A program made the translations under genes and the position numbers. From positions 1 through 64,000 of the forward strand of contig NZ_MBLO01000259.1 in the NCBI RefSeq assembly GCF_001854805.1: a DNA stretch of 64,000 nt, given 5' to 3'. Positions 35,964-43,167 of this stretch are shown here, piece by piece. Position 1 is the stretch's first letter; each line of letters opens with the position of its first letter. The notes under the pieces are model-generated. The model saw only the letters and a program-made list of their open reading frames with translations, made no database searches and was not told where the DNA came from. The DNA comes from Pseudofrankia coriaricola. GTDB lineage: Bacteria > Actinomycetota > Actinomycetes > Frankiales > Frankiaceae.

Positions 35964-36869
35964 ATGAGCCGCACCTTGATCGTCACCGCTGTGCAGGCGG
36001 AGGCGGACGCGGTGTGCGCGGGCCTGATGGGTAGCTGGTCGCGCTCCCGCGGACGTTCCACCGAGGCGCCGAGCGCGCCCGTCTCGCCCGACTGGGACCG
36101 CCAGCTTCTGACCACGTCCACTCTCGGCCCCTACGTCGGGCGCCGCCGCGGCCCGGTGACGGTGCTCGCCGCCGGCACCGGCGGGCCCGCGGCCGCGGCC
36201 GGCACGGCGGTGGCGCTCGCCGTCGCGCAGGCGGCGGGCGACCCGTTCACCCTCGTGCTGTCGATGGGGGTCGCCGGCGGGTTTCGTGGCTGGGCCGAGA
36301 TCGGCGATCTGGTGGTCGCCGGGCGGCTCGTCGCCGCCGATCTGGGCGCCGAATCCGGCCTCGACGACCTGCGCGAGCCGCAGGGCCAGATCCACGAGAT
36401 GGACCGCAGCCTCGGCTTCCACAGCACCGGCGCGCCACCGCTGCCACGCACCACCAGCTCGTCCATCGACGGCAAGTTCCTCACCCTGGATGACCTCGGC
36501 CTCGGCTCTTCCACGATCGTCCCGGATCCCGAGCTGGTGGAACGGCTGCGCACGGTGCTCGGGCTGACCGGACGGCGGGTGGCCACCGGCCCGGTGCTCA
36601 CCGTCGCCACCGTCACCGGCACCGAACTGCGCGCGGCAACCCTGACCGCCCGCCTCGACCCGGTCGCGGAGGGGATGGAGGGCTACGCGGTCGGCGTCGC
36701 CGCCGCGGCCTTCGGGGTGCCCGTCAGCGAGATCCGCGCGATCAGCAACCAGGTGGGCCGGCGCGACCGGAGCAGTTGGAACATGCCGGGCGCGCTCGCC
36801 AGCCTGCGCACCGCGGCGGGCGCCCTGGTCGCCCACCCCGAGGGCCTGCTTCAGCCGCTGCGCACCTGA
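35964..36869 (+). CDS. mqnB: Futalosine hydrolase (futalosine menaquinone pathway)
   Basis: A 301-residue nucleoside-phosphorylase-fold protein. MSRTLIVTAVQAEADAV opens the fold, VLAAGTGGPAAAAGTAVALA is the glycine-rich nucleoside-binding loop, and LVLSMGVAGGFRG and MEGYAVGVAAAAFGVPVSEIRAISNQVGRRD contain the substrate-binding Met-Glu and catalytic Asp regions. MqnB removes hypoxanthine from futalosine to give dehypoxanthine futalosine, the alternative route to menaquinone. Adjacency to mqnD strengthens the call. Two internal low-complexity inserts (about 25-45 and 140-165) make it longer than many relatives. ATG at 35964. An R2 element follows the stop and separates it from mqnD by 110 bp. 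Confidence 0.93.
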   Translation: MSRTLIVTAVQAEADAVCAGLMGSWSRSRGRSTEAPSAPVSPDWDRQLLTTSTLGPYVGRRRGPVTVLAAGTGGPAAAAGTAVALAVAQAAGDPFTLVLSMGVAGGFRGWAEIGDLVVAGRLVAADLGAESGLDDLREPQGQIHEMDRSLGFHSTGAPPLPRTTSSSIDGKFLTLDDLGLGSSTIVPDPELVERLRTVLGLTGRRVATGPVLTVATVTGTELRAATLTARLDPVAEGMEGYAVGVAAAAFGVPVSEIRAISNQVGRRDRSSWNMPGALASLRTAAGALVAHPEGLLQPLRT

Positions 36870-36872
36870 CTG

Positions 36873-36970
36873 GTTTCTTGGTTCGGCTCCGTCCGGGCGG
36901 CGCGCGGAGGTCCCGTGGGAGCGAAGCGAGTACGGGGCCGGAGCGCCGCGCCCGGACGGAGCGAACCAAA
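36873..36970 (+). repeat. Fold-back R2 element (copy b) between mqnB and mqnD
   Basis: A ~95-bp element with long inverted ends: the left end TTGGTTCGGCTCCGTCCGGG matches the reverse complement of the right end CCCGGACGGAGCGAACCAA except for one extra G, and pairing continues into GGCGCG. Between them lies GAGCGAAGCGAGTACGGGGC. The layout resembles a miniature inverted-repeat element without visible target-site duplication. It begins three to four bases after the mqnB stop. Confidence 0.75.
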
Positions 36971-36979
36971 ATAAACAGC

Positions 36980-37903
36980 ATGACGGCAACCGAGGTGACC
37001 CAGCCCAACACGACCGCCGAGCCTCAGGGCATGGCGCCGCTGAGTCTGGCGATCTCGCCGTGCCCGAACGACACATTCGTGTTCCACGCGCTGGCGCACG
37101 GTCTGGTGGCGGGAACGCCACCTGTGTCGGTGACGTTTGCCGACATCGACGTGCTCAACACCCGGGCGGCCGACGGCCTGGACCATCTGGTGAAGGTTTC
37201 CTATGCCGCGCTGCCGTGGCTGCTCGACGGCTACCGGCTCCTGCCGTCGGGCGGTGCGCTCGGCCGTGGCTGCGGCCCGCTGGTCCTCATGGCCCCCGGC
37301 CGCGCCGCCGGCGGCGACCCGGGCGGTGACCGGACACCGGGCGCCACGGGGCCGGGGATCCTGCGTGGCGCGAGGGTCGCCATCCCCGGCATCCGCACCA
37401 CCGCATACCTGCTGTTCCGGCTGTGGGCGGCCGGCGTCGACGTCGCCTCGATCGACGTGCTCCCGTTCGATCAGATCATGCCCGCGGTCCGTGACGGCCG
37501 CTACGACGCGGGCCTGGTGATCCACGAGTCCCGGTTCACCTATCCGTCCTACGGACTGGTCTCGGTGGCCGACCTCGGCGACTGGTGGGAGGGAACCACC
37601 GGCCTGCCGATCCCGCTCGGCGCGATCCTCGCCCGCCGGGATCTGCCGGCCGGCGCCGGCGACCTGGGCGCCGCCGTCAGGGACAGCGTCGCGGCCGCCT
37701 TCGCCGACCGGACGGCGTCCGCCGACTGGGTGCTCGCGCACTCCCAGGAACTGGCGCCGGAGGTCGCCGAGGCGCACATCAACCTCTACGTCAACGACTT
37801 CAGCCTCGACCTCGGTGACGAGGGCTACGCCGCCGTCGAGGAGCTCCTCGGCCGCGCCGCCGCCGAAGACCTCGTCCCCCGCCTCTCCACCCCCCTACGC
37901 TGA
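36980..37903 (+). CDS. mqnD: 1,4-dihydroxy-6-naphthoate synthase (futalosine pathway)
   Basis: A 307-residue MqnD, the lyase-type enzyme that converts cyclic dehypoxanthine futalosine to 1,4-dihydroxy-6-naphthoate. LAISPCPNDTFVFHALAHG is the family's hallmark N-terminal motif, followed by DIDVLNTRAADGLDHLVKVS, LGRGCGPLVL, VAIPGIRTTAYLLFRLW, DAGLVIHESRFTYPSYGL and DLGDWWEGTTGLPIPLGAIL with the catalytic His-containing HESRFTY segment. ATG at 36980; an internal ATG at 37031 also lies just before the conserved core. The ribosome-binding site is poor because the R2 repeat ends about 10 bases upstream, so translation may depend on that structure. mqnA, mqnC and mqnE are not in the window. Confidence 0.95.
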   Translation: MTATEVTQPNTTAEPQGMAPLSLAISPCPNDTFVFHALAHGLVAGTPPVSVTFADIDVLNTRAADGLDHLVKVSYAALPWLLDGYRLLPSGGALGRGCGPLVLMAPGRAAGGDPGGDRTPGATGPGILRGARVAIPGIRTTAYLLFRLWAAGVDVASIDVLPFDQIMPAVRDGRYDAGLVIHESRFTYPSYGLVSVADLGDWWEGTTGLPIPLGAILARRDLPAGAGDLGAAVRDSVAAAFADRTASADWVLAHSQELAPEVAEAHINLYVNDFSLDLGDEGYAAVEELLGRAAAEDLVPRLSTPLR

Positions 37904-37908
37904 ACCAC

Positions 37909-38118
37909 CATCGACCCGCGCTGGGGCTATGCCATTCCGGTGAGGAATGCGCGCAACCCAGCCACAGCTGGTGACGGCGCCTCAGCGCAGTACCAACTCA
38001 GCCACCTCGCCAGCATCGACCCGCGCTGGGGCTACGCCGTTCCGGTGAGAAATGCGCGCAACCCAGGCACAGCTGGTGACGGCGCCTCAGCGCAGTACCA
38101 ACTCAGCCACCTCGCCAG
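37909..38118. repeat. Near-perfect 105-bp tandem duplication (part of R1-C)
   Basis: Units 37909-38013 and 38014-38118 differ at only about four positions. Each carries CATCGACCCGCGCTGGGGC, GTGACGGCGCCTCAGCGC and CAACTCAGCCACCTCGCCAG. It starts about five bases after the mqnD stop codon. The high identity points to a recent duplication. Confidence 0.92.
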
Positions 38119-38269
38119 CTCGGACCCAGCCGGACCACCGCCATATGCCAGGGCCCGGCACCACGCGAGGAGGGCGCTCAGCGCCCGACACGGGGCGAGC
38201 GCGCCCAGCGCCTCGCCCCGACAGGCGCCGCCCGGGTGCGGGCGCGGAGCGTCCGGCACCGGGAGCGCC
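38119..38269. repeat. Dispersed mosaic repeat R1, copy C (core and end hairpin)
   Basis: Contains the core ACCACCGCCATATGCCAGGG, ACCACGCGAGGAGG, GGGCGCTCAGCGCCC (38172-38187) and the end hairpin GGCGCCGCCCGGGTGC paired with GCACCGGGAGCGCC (38224-38269). The hairpin ends at the stop codon of the cold-shock gene, exactly as in copy A at the helicase stop. It lacks the GGTCCCTGCCGG module. Confidence 0.75.
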
Positions 38270-38665
38270 CTAGGCTTCGAACTCGCTGGCTACGGCGTGG
38301 ACGACCTTGGCGACGCGCTGGGCGACGCGGCGGTCGGGGTAGCGACCGCGTCGCAAATCACGCTGGACCTCGTCGAGCATCTTGATCATGTCCTCGACCA
38401 TGCTGTGCAGCTCGTCCGGGCTACGCCGGGCGGCCTGTGCCGCCGCCTTCGCGACCGACGGGGGCGCGGCGAGCACCCGGACGGACAGGGCCTGGTCGCC
38501 TTTGCGGCCGGCGGCGATGCCGAACTCGACGCGGTCGCCCGCGCGGAGCTTCTCGACACCGGGTGGAAGAGCCTCCTTGTGGACGAACACGTCGCCGCCG
38601 TCGTCACGGCTTAGAAAGCCAAATCCCTTGTCGACGTCATACCACTTGACCTTGCCGGTGGGCAC
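38270..38665 (-). CDS. Cold-shock domain protein with C-terminal helical extension
   Basis: A 131-residue protein. Residues 1-65 form a cold-shock domain with RNP1 [11 protein letters not shown] and RNP2 DVFVHKEAL, so it should bind single-stranded nucleic acid. Residues 70-131 add an Ala/Arg-rich helical tail ([44 protein letters not shown]). This longer type corresponds to mycobacterial CspB-like proteins rather than the 67-residue CspA. GTG at 38665 is chosen: the domain starts two residues later and GAGG lies about 7 bases upstream. A hairpin (38705-38743) lies in its upstream region. Confidence 0.92.
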   Translation of the reverse strand: MPTGKVKWYDVDKGFGFLSRDDGGDVFVHKEALPPGVEKLRAGDRVEFGIAAGRKGDQALSVRVLAAPPSVAKAAAQAARRSPDELHSMVEDMIKMLDEVQRDLRRGRYPDRRVAQRVAKVVHAVASEFEA

Positions 38666-38704
38666 GGGCGACCTCGTTCTGCGACACGACGGGATGGAAC
38701 AGGG

Positions 38705-38743
38705 CCAAAGAAGGCGCGGCCACACGTACTTGGCCGCGCCTTC
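38705..38743 (-). terminator. 12-bp stem terminator between larE and the cold-shock gene
   Basis: GAAGGCGCGGCC (38710-38721) and GGCCGCGCCTTC (38732-38743) are perfect inverted repeats with a 10-base loop. On the minus strand the stem is followed by TTTGG. It can end the upstream HAD-LarE transcript, or act as an attenuator in the cold-shock leader, 45 bases before that start. Confidence 0.65.
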
Positions 38744-38899
38744 GCCGGCCTTCGCCCCAGGAAACCGGGACGGCTCGACCAGCCAACGACGGTCATCAGG
38801 CTATAGGGCGAGCGCCCGTCAGGCGCAGAGATTCCTTCTCCCCGCAGATCGGCTGGCCCGCGGCCGGCTCGGCTCGAAGCAGGAGCCAGGAGCCAACGG

Positions 38900-40327
38900 T
38901 CAGGAAAGTAGCTCGTTCATCGCGCCGGAACGGAAGCCACGCCGGTCGACCTCGACGGCGGGGAAACCCTCCACGACGGCGACCAGGTCCGGCCGGTCGG
39001 CGAGCACCGCCACCAGCCCGGCGTCCACCTCGATCCGCGCGCGATCGCCCAGGTCGCGCACCCGCAGGTCGCGGACGTCGAGCCCGGCCTCCGCCAGCGC
39101 GTGCCGCAGCGCCCCCTCGGCCCGCTCGACCCGCTCGAGCCTGCGGGGCGTCACCTCGATGCCATAGGCGATCCGGCTGGCGAGGCAGGCGGCGGCCGGC
39201 TTGTCAGCGGTGACGAGCCCGAGCCGGCGCGAGGCGGCACGCACCTGGCGCTTCGTCAGACCGGCGTCGAGCAGCGGGGTGGCGGCCCCGCGCTCGGCCG
39301 CCGCCCGGATGCCGGGGCGGAACCCGGCGACGGCGTCGTCGGCGTTGGTCCCGGTGACGACATGCGCGAGGCCCAGCTCGGCCGCGAACGGCAGGAGAGT
39401 CTCGGTGAGCTCCGCCTTGCAGAAGTAGCACCGGTCGGCACCGTTCGCCCGGTAGCCGGGCCGGGACTGCTCGTCGGTCGCGGGCAGTACGTGGCGCACG
39501 CCCAGGTCGCTGGCGAGCGCGCGCGCGCCGGCGAGCTCCGCCGCTGGCAGCGACGGCGAGACGGCGGTCGCCGCGACGACGGCGTCCGGACCGAGCGTGC
39601 GCGCCGCCCACGCGAGCAGGAAGGCGGAGTCGGCGCCGCCGGAGAAGGCTACGAGTACCGAGCCAAGGTCGGTCAGCCGCGCGGACAGGTCCGCGAGCCG
39701 CCGGTCGAGCACGGTGTCGGCCAGCCAGTCGGGAAACTCGGCGAGCGCGCCCAGCACCACGTCGGCGCCCGCGGCCGCGAGGGCGGCCGCGTCGTGCGGC
39801 CCAGTTGTCAGCCCGATGGCCAGCGCGCCACCGGCTCGAGCCCCGATCATGTCGCCCTCATGGTCGCCGACGAAGATGTTGACGCCGTATTCGCGGATCG
39901 CGTCACCCTTGGCGGTGGCATACCGGTTACCGACGACGACGTCCGGCTCGATGCCGATCGCCGCGAGACTGGCGCGTGCCTGCGGCTCGTTCTTGGCGGT
40001 GACCACGACCATCCGGCCGCCCTCCCGGCGCACCGCCTCAACGGCTTCCCTGGCGCCAGGCATCCGCTCGGAGACCGGGACAGCGTGCACCGTGTACAGC
40101 TCGCGGTACAGCGCGGCGGCCGCGGCGACCTCGCCGGGCGGGAACCAGTTCGCGAGCTCGTCCTCCAGCGGCGGCCCCAGCCGGCTGACGGCCAGCTCCC
40201 CGTCGACCGCGACGCCCGTACGCGCCGAGAGCTCGACGAATGTCGCCACGATGCCGCGGCGCGCGTCCAACAGCGTCAGGTCGAGGTCGAACCCGACAAC
40301 CAGCGAAGAAGAAGCACCGTCTGACAC
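38900..40327 (-). CDS. larE: HAD hydrolase-LarE fusion (sulfur transferase for nickel-pincer cofactor)
   Basis: A 475-residue two-domain protein. Residues 1 to about 205 are a HAD phosphatase: VVGFDLDLTLLDA (motif I, nucleophile Asp), VVVTAKNEPQ (motif II region) and NIFVGDHEGDMIGARAGG (motif IV). Residues about 210-475 are LarE, an ATP-dependent sulfur transferase acting on the LarB product: PP-loop VLVAFSGGADSAFLLAW (about 222-238), RCYFCKAELTE (about 299-303), VVTGTNADDAVAGFRPG, and KPAAACLASRIAYG (Cys about 380, the position of the sacrificial Cys in single-Cys LarE). Having the CxxC plus this Cys resembles the iron-sulfur LarE subtype; that is inferred. GTG at 40327 is placed just before the HAD motif; the ribosome-binding site is weak. 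larB/larC are 9 kb away. Confidence 0.88.
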   Translation of the reverse strand: MSDGASSSLVVGFDLDLTLLDARRGIVATFVELSARTGVAVDGELAVSRLGPPLEDELANWFPPGEVAAAAALYRELYTVHAVPVSERMPGAREAVEAVRREGGRMVVVTAKNEPQARASLAAIGIEPDVVVGNRYATAKGDAIREYGVNIFVGDHEGDMIGARAGGALAIGLTTGPHDAAALAAAGADVVLGALAEFPDWLADTVLDRRLADLSARLTDLGSVLVAFSGGADSAFLLAWAARTLGPDAVVAATAVSPSLPAAELAGARALASDLGVRHVLPATDEQSRPGYRANGADRCYFCKAELTETLLPFAAELGLAHVVTGTNADDAVAGFRPGIRAAAERGAATPLLDAGLTKRQVRAASRRLGLVTADKPAAACLASRIAYGIEVTPRRLERVERAEGALRHALAEAGLDVRDLRVRDLGDRARIEVDAGLVAVLADRPDLVAVVEGFPAVEVDRRGFRSGAMNELLS

Positions 40328-40385
40328 CCCCTGAGCGTAACGACCGCTCTCCTCGGTCCGACCTGTTCGATGCGGCGGCGGGCGC

Positions 40386-40520
40386 TGGACGCGCCGCCCG
40401 CCGTCGGACGCTGAGCGTCCTCCCAGCGTGGTGCCGGGCACAGGCGTATGGCCGTGGTTCAGGTGGTGCCAGGTTGAGGACGTAGCTGGGTTGACGCAGC
40501 GCTAATGGCGCTGTCACGTT
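40386..40520. repeat. Dispersed mosaic repeat R1, copy D (inverted orientation)
   Basis: Read on the minus strand: GTGACAGCGCCATTAGCGC, then CAACCTGGCACCACCTGAAC, ACGGCCATACGCCTG, CCCGGCACCACGCTGGGAGG and GGACGCTCAGCGTCC. The last palindrome reads GGGCGCTCAGCGCCC in copies A and C, so both arms changed together. It occupies most of the 263-bp gap between the kinase gene and the HAD-LarE gene. Confidence 0.65.
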
Positions 40521-40590
40521 CTATGGCTGGTCGCGCGGACTAGTCGCGAGCGAGGCGGATCGCGGGCATGGGGTTCGGTCCGGCGGTGCC

Positions 40591-42453
40591 TCAGAGCTGG
40601 ATGGTCACACCATCGCCGAGAAGGCCGTCGTGCAGCTCGAGACGCGATGGATGGGCGTCCGACGGGATGTCGAACACGAGCGTCCCGCTGACCTCCCCGC
40701 CCGGCTTGATCGAGTTCCAGAGGCTCTCCAAGAAGTACCAGCGGGAGCCCGAGTAGGCCTCGTGCTTGCCGCCGCTCTGGTCGAACATGAACTGCTGGTT
40801 GGCCACCAGACCACGCGCGGTGTTCCCGGTGTTGTGGACGCTCACCTTGACCAGGCAGTACTGCCCGTCCGGATGCTTCTTGATGATCACACCGATCTCG
40901 GTCACGCCGCAGCGCAGGTCCTTGATGATGAACTCCAGCGATCCGTCGCGGTAGACCCGCTCGGTGGGCGTCGGCGTCCCGGGCGCCGTCGGCTTCGACG
41001 TCCCGGACGAGCCAGAACCGTCGTCGCTGGACGCACCCGGGTTCAGCGCGATCGCGGCGATCGCCGCCGCTCCCAGGACGAGCAGCAGGACGGTGAGCCA
41101 CAGCCCGACGCGGCTGCCACGGTTGCCCGGCCCACGCCGTCGCGCAGGCGGCGGACCGCCTGGCCCGCCGCCCGGTGGGCCGCCTCCAGGCCAGCGCCGT
41201 TCCCCCCCGACGGGGGTCGACGGCCGTCGCGGCGACACGATCTCCCCGGGGGCTCCGGGGTGGGCGGCCTGGCCCCGGTTGGGTGGGACGTACCCCTGGG
41301 CCGCTTCCCGGCTGCCCGGTGGGCGCTGACCCGTCGGGCCGTTGTTGGTGGCGCCGTAGCCGGGCGGCGCGACCCGCGTCCTGGGCAGCGCTCGGCCCTG
41401 GCCCGCGCCGCCTTGGTCCTGGCCTTGCTGACCGGGGCCTTGCTGACCGGGGCCGTGCAGATCTGGGCCGTGCAGATCTGGGCCGTGCAGATCTGGGCCG
41501 GTCAGTGCCGCCACGACGGGACCGGCCATCACGTCCGCCCGATCCGCGGCGAGCCCGAGCAGTTCTTCCCCGGGGGCGAGGCCCGCGCCGCCGGTCGGGC
41601 CCGTCTCGACGAGGGCGAGCAGCAGGTCGCGAGCGCTGGGGCGGGCGTCGGGGTCCTTCGCGAGCGCCGCGGCGACCACGCCGTACAGCGGCGGCACGAG
41701 GCCGGTCAGGTCGGGTTCGGCCGAGACGGTCCGGTAGGCGAGGTCGATGTCCTGCCCCTCGCCGAAGGGGTGCCGGCCGGTACCGGCGTAGGCCATGAGG
41801 ATGCCCCAGGTGAACACGTCCGCGGCCGGCCCGATCGACTGCCCGTTGATCTGTTCGGGCGCCATCCAGCCCGCGGAGCCGAACCCCCACGACGTCGGCT
41901 TGGCCTTGCTGTCCGCCGCCACCGCCTGGGCGATGCCGAAGTCGATGACCCGGGGACCGGACAGTGACAGCAGCACGTTGCTCGGCTTGAGGTCACGGTG
42001 GATCAGCCCGGCCCGGTGGATCGCGGTCAGCGCGGTGGCCACCCCGACCGCGAGGCCGGTCAGCGTCGACGACATGAGCGGGCCGCCCCTGGCGATCGCC
42101 TGGTCCAGACGCAGGCCGTCGATGAACTCGGTCACCAGGTACGGCGCGGCCGCGTCGGGGTCGGCGTCGAGCACCTCGGCGGTGCAGAACGGGGCGACCC
42201 GGCGGGCGGCGGCCACCTCCTGGCGGAACCGGCGGCGGAACTCCTCGTCCGCCGCCAGGTCAGGCCGGATGACCTTCACCGCGACCAGCCGGCCGGCCGG
42301 CCCCCGGCCGAGGTAGACCGTCCCCATCCCGCCGGTTCCCAGCCGGCTGAGCAGGGCATACGGGCCGATCCGGCGCGGGTCGTGCGAGGCGAGATGCTCG
42401 CCCGGCACCCCGGAGGCCGGGCGTCGCGCCGCGCCCGCCACGTCCTCCGTCAC
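40591..42453 (-). CDS. Membrane Ser/Thr protein kinase with extracellular DUF4352-like domain
   Basis: A 620-residue Hanks-type kinase. RLGTGGMGTVYLGR is the Gly loop, VAVKVIRP has the ATP Lys, HRDLKPSNVLL the catalytic loop, and IDFGIAQ the DFG motif; the activation segment reads SAGWMAPEQI. After the kinase (about 30-290) comes a Gln/Pro/Gly-rich linker containing GPDLH three times (a 15-bp DNA repeat near 41455-41500), a transmembrane helix (LWLTVLLLVLGAAAIAAIAL, about 445-464) and an extracellular beta-rich domain with DUF4352-like features (SLEFIIKDLRCGVTEIG, YCLVKVSVHNTGNT). It has no PASTA repeats and probably senses another ligand. GTG start at 42453. Confidence 0.9.
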   Translation of the reverse strand: MTEDVAGAARRPASGVPGEHLASHDPRRIGPYALLSRLGTGGMGTVYLGRGPAGRLVAVKVIRPDLAADEEFRRRFRQEVAAARRVAPFCTAEVLDADPDAAAPYLVTEFIDGLRLDQAIARGGPLMSSTLTGLAVGVATALTAIHRAGLIHRDLKPSNVLLSLSGPRVIDFGIAQAVAADSKAKPTSWGFGSAGWMAPEQINGQSIGPAADVFTWGILMAYAGTGRHPFGEGQDIDLAYRTVSAEPDLTGLVPPLYGVVAAALAKDPDARPSARDLLLALVETGPTGGAGLAPGEELLGLAADRADVMAGPVVAALTGPDLHGPDLHGPDLHGPGQQGPGQQGQDQGGAGQGRALPRTRVAPPGYGATNNGPTGQRPPGSREAAQGYVPPNRGQAAHPGAPGEIVSPRRPSTPVGGERRWPGGGPPGGGPGGPPPARRRGPGNRGSRVGLWLTVLLLVLGAAAIAAIALNPGASSDDGSGSSGTSKPTAPGTPTPTERVYRDGSLEFIIKDLRCGVTEIGVIIKKHPDGQYCLVKVSVHNTGNTARGLVANQQFMFDQSGGKHEAYSGSRWYFLESLWNSIKPGGEVSGTLVFDIPSDAHPSRLELHDGLLGDGVTIQL

Positions 42454-42758
42454 CCGCGCCCCCGGTCTCCTGGCCCGATGACCCCGGTCACCCTCGCCGT
42501 CGTCCCGCCTGTTCTCGCATCCGCCTCGCCACGTCGCCTGCCAGTGAACACCGCCCGACCCGGCGCGACCCGCCAGCCGCAGTCTCCCTCATCACCCCGC
42601 TTCTCCGCCCCCCGCGTTCAGGTAGCCGACACACCGTCCCGTCCTCGTCCGCTGTTTCCTCGTCGTTACACGGCCTCTGCCCGTTCAGCCACGACTCCGG
42701 TTCGGCCGCCCCTTCGCCGCGGAGGCAACGGAGACTTCACAGAAATCCGAAGATTGGC
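42454..42758. other. 305-bp gap upstream of the kinase gene
   Basis: Pyrimidine-rich on the plus strand, with no gene, repeat or clear promoter that I can support. Confidence 0.4.
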
Positions 42759-42971
42759 TCAGGACGCCGGCAGATCGGGCAACGGCCTGTTGGGCTCCTC
42801 TGGCGGGAGGAACGAGACACGGCGACCGCAGCCCTCGCAGACAGCGTTCACGGTTCCCGGCTCCTCGTCAGAGGGAACGAGGTGAGCCAGCGGGACGATC
42901 CCCGAGCACCAGGGGCAGGCCAGCCACGGGCCATCAGTCAAGCCGTCATGGACCGAACCGCCAGCTGTCAT
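42759..42971 (-). CDS. Small zinc-ribbon-like protein
   Basis: A 70-residue protein with two CxxC pairs: ACPWCSGIVPLAHLV and AVCEGCGRRVSFLP, a four-Cys zinc-ribbon layout. The function is unknown; the size and motif suggest a nucleic-acid or protein-binding zinc knuckle. I take the ATG at 42971; GGAGGT lies directly next to it, which is unusually tight, so the in-frame ATG at 43010 is a real alternative (83 residues). It is divergent from the Fpg/Nei gene. Confidence 0.7.
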   Translation of the reverse strand: MTAGGSVHDGLTDGPWLACPWCSGIVPLAHLVPSDEEPGTVNAVCEGCGRRVSFLPPEEPNRPLPDLPAS

Positions 42972-43167
42972 ACCTCCACGATCGCACGCGGTAGGGGACA
43001 CTGGCCTCATGCCGGAGCTGCCCTGACCTTCCTGCCCCTGGGTCCCGTCTCCTGCTTCTGAATGAGTTGCCCGCGGGGTCCCCGCCGATTGGCTGCCGAC
43101 TGGCACAGGCGCCGAACGCGCCGGCGGGCGCCAAACCCCGACCTAGCCAATCGGTGGGGGAGGTCCC

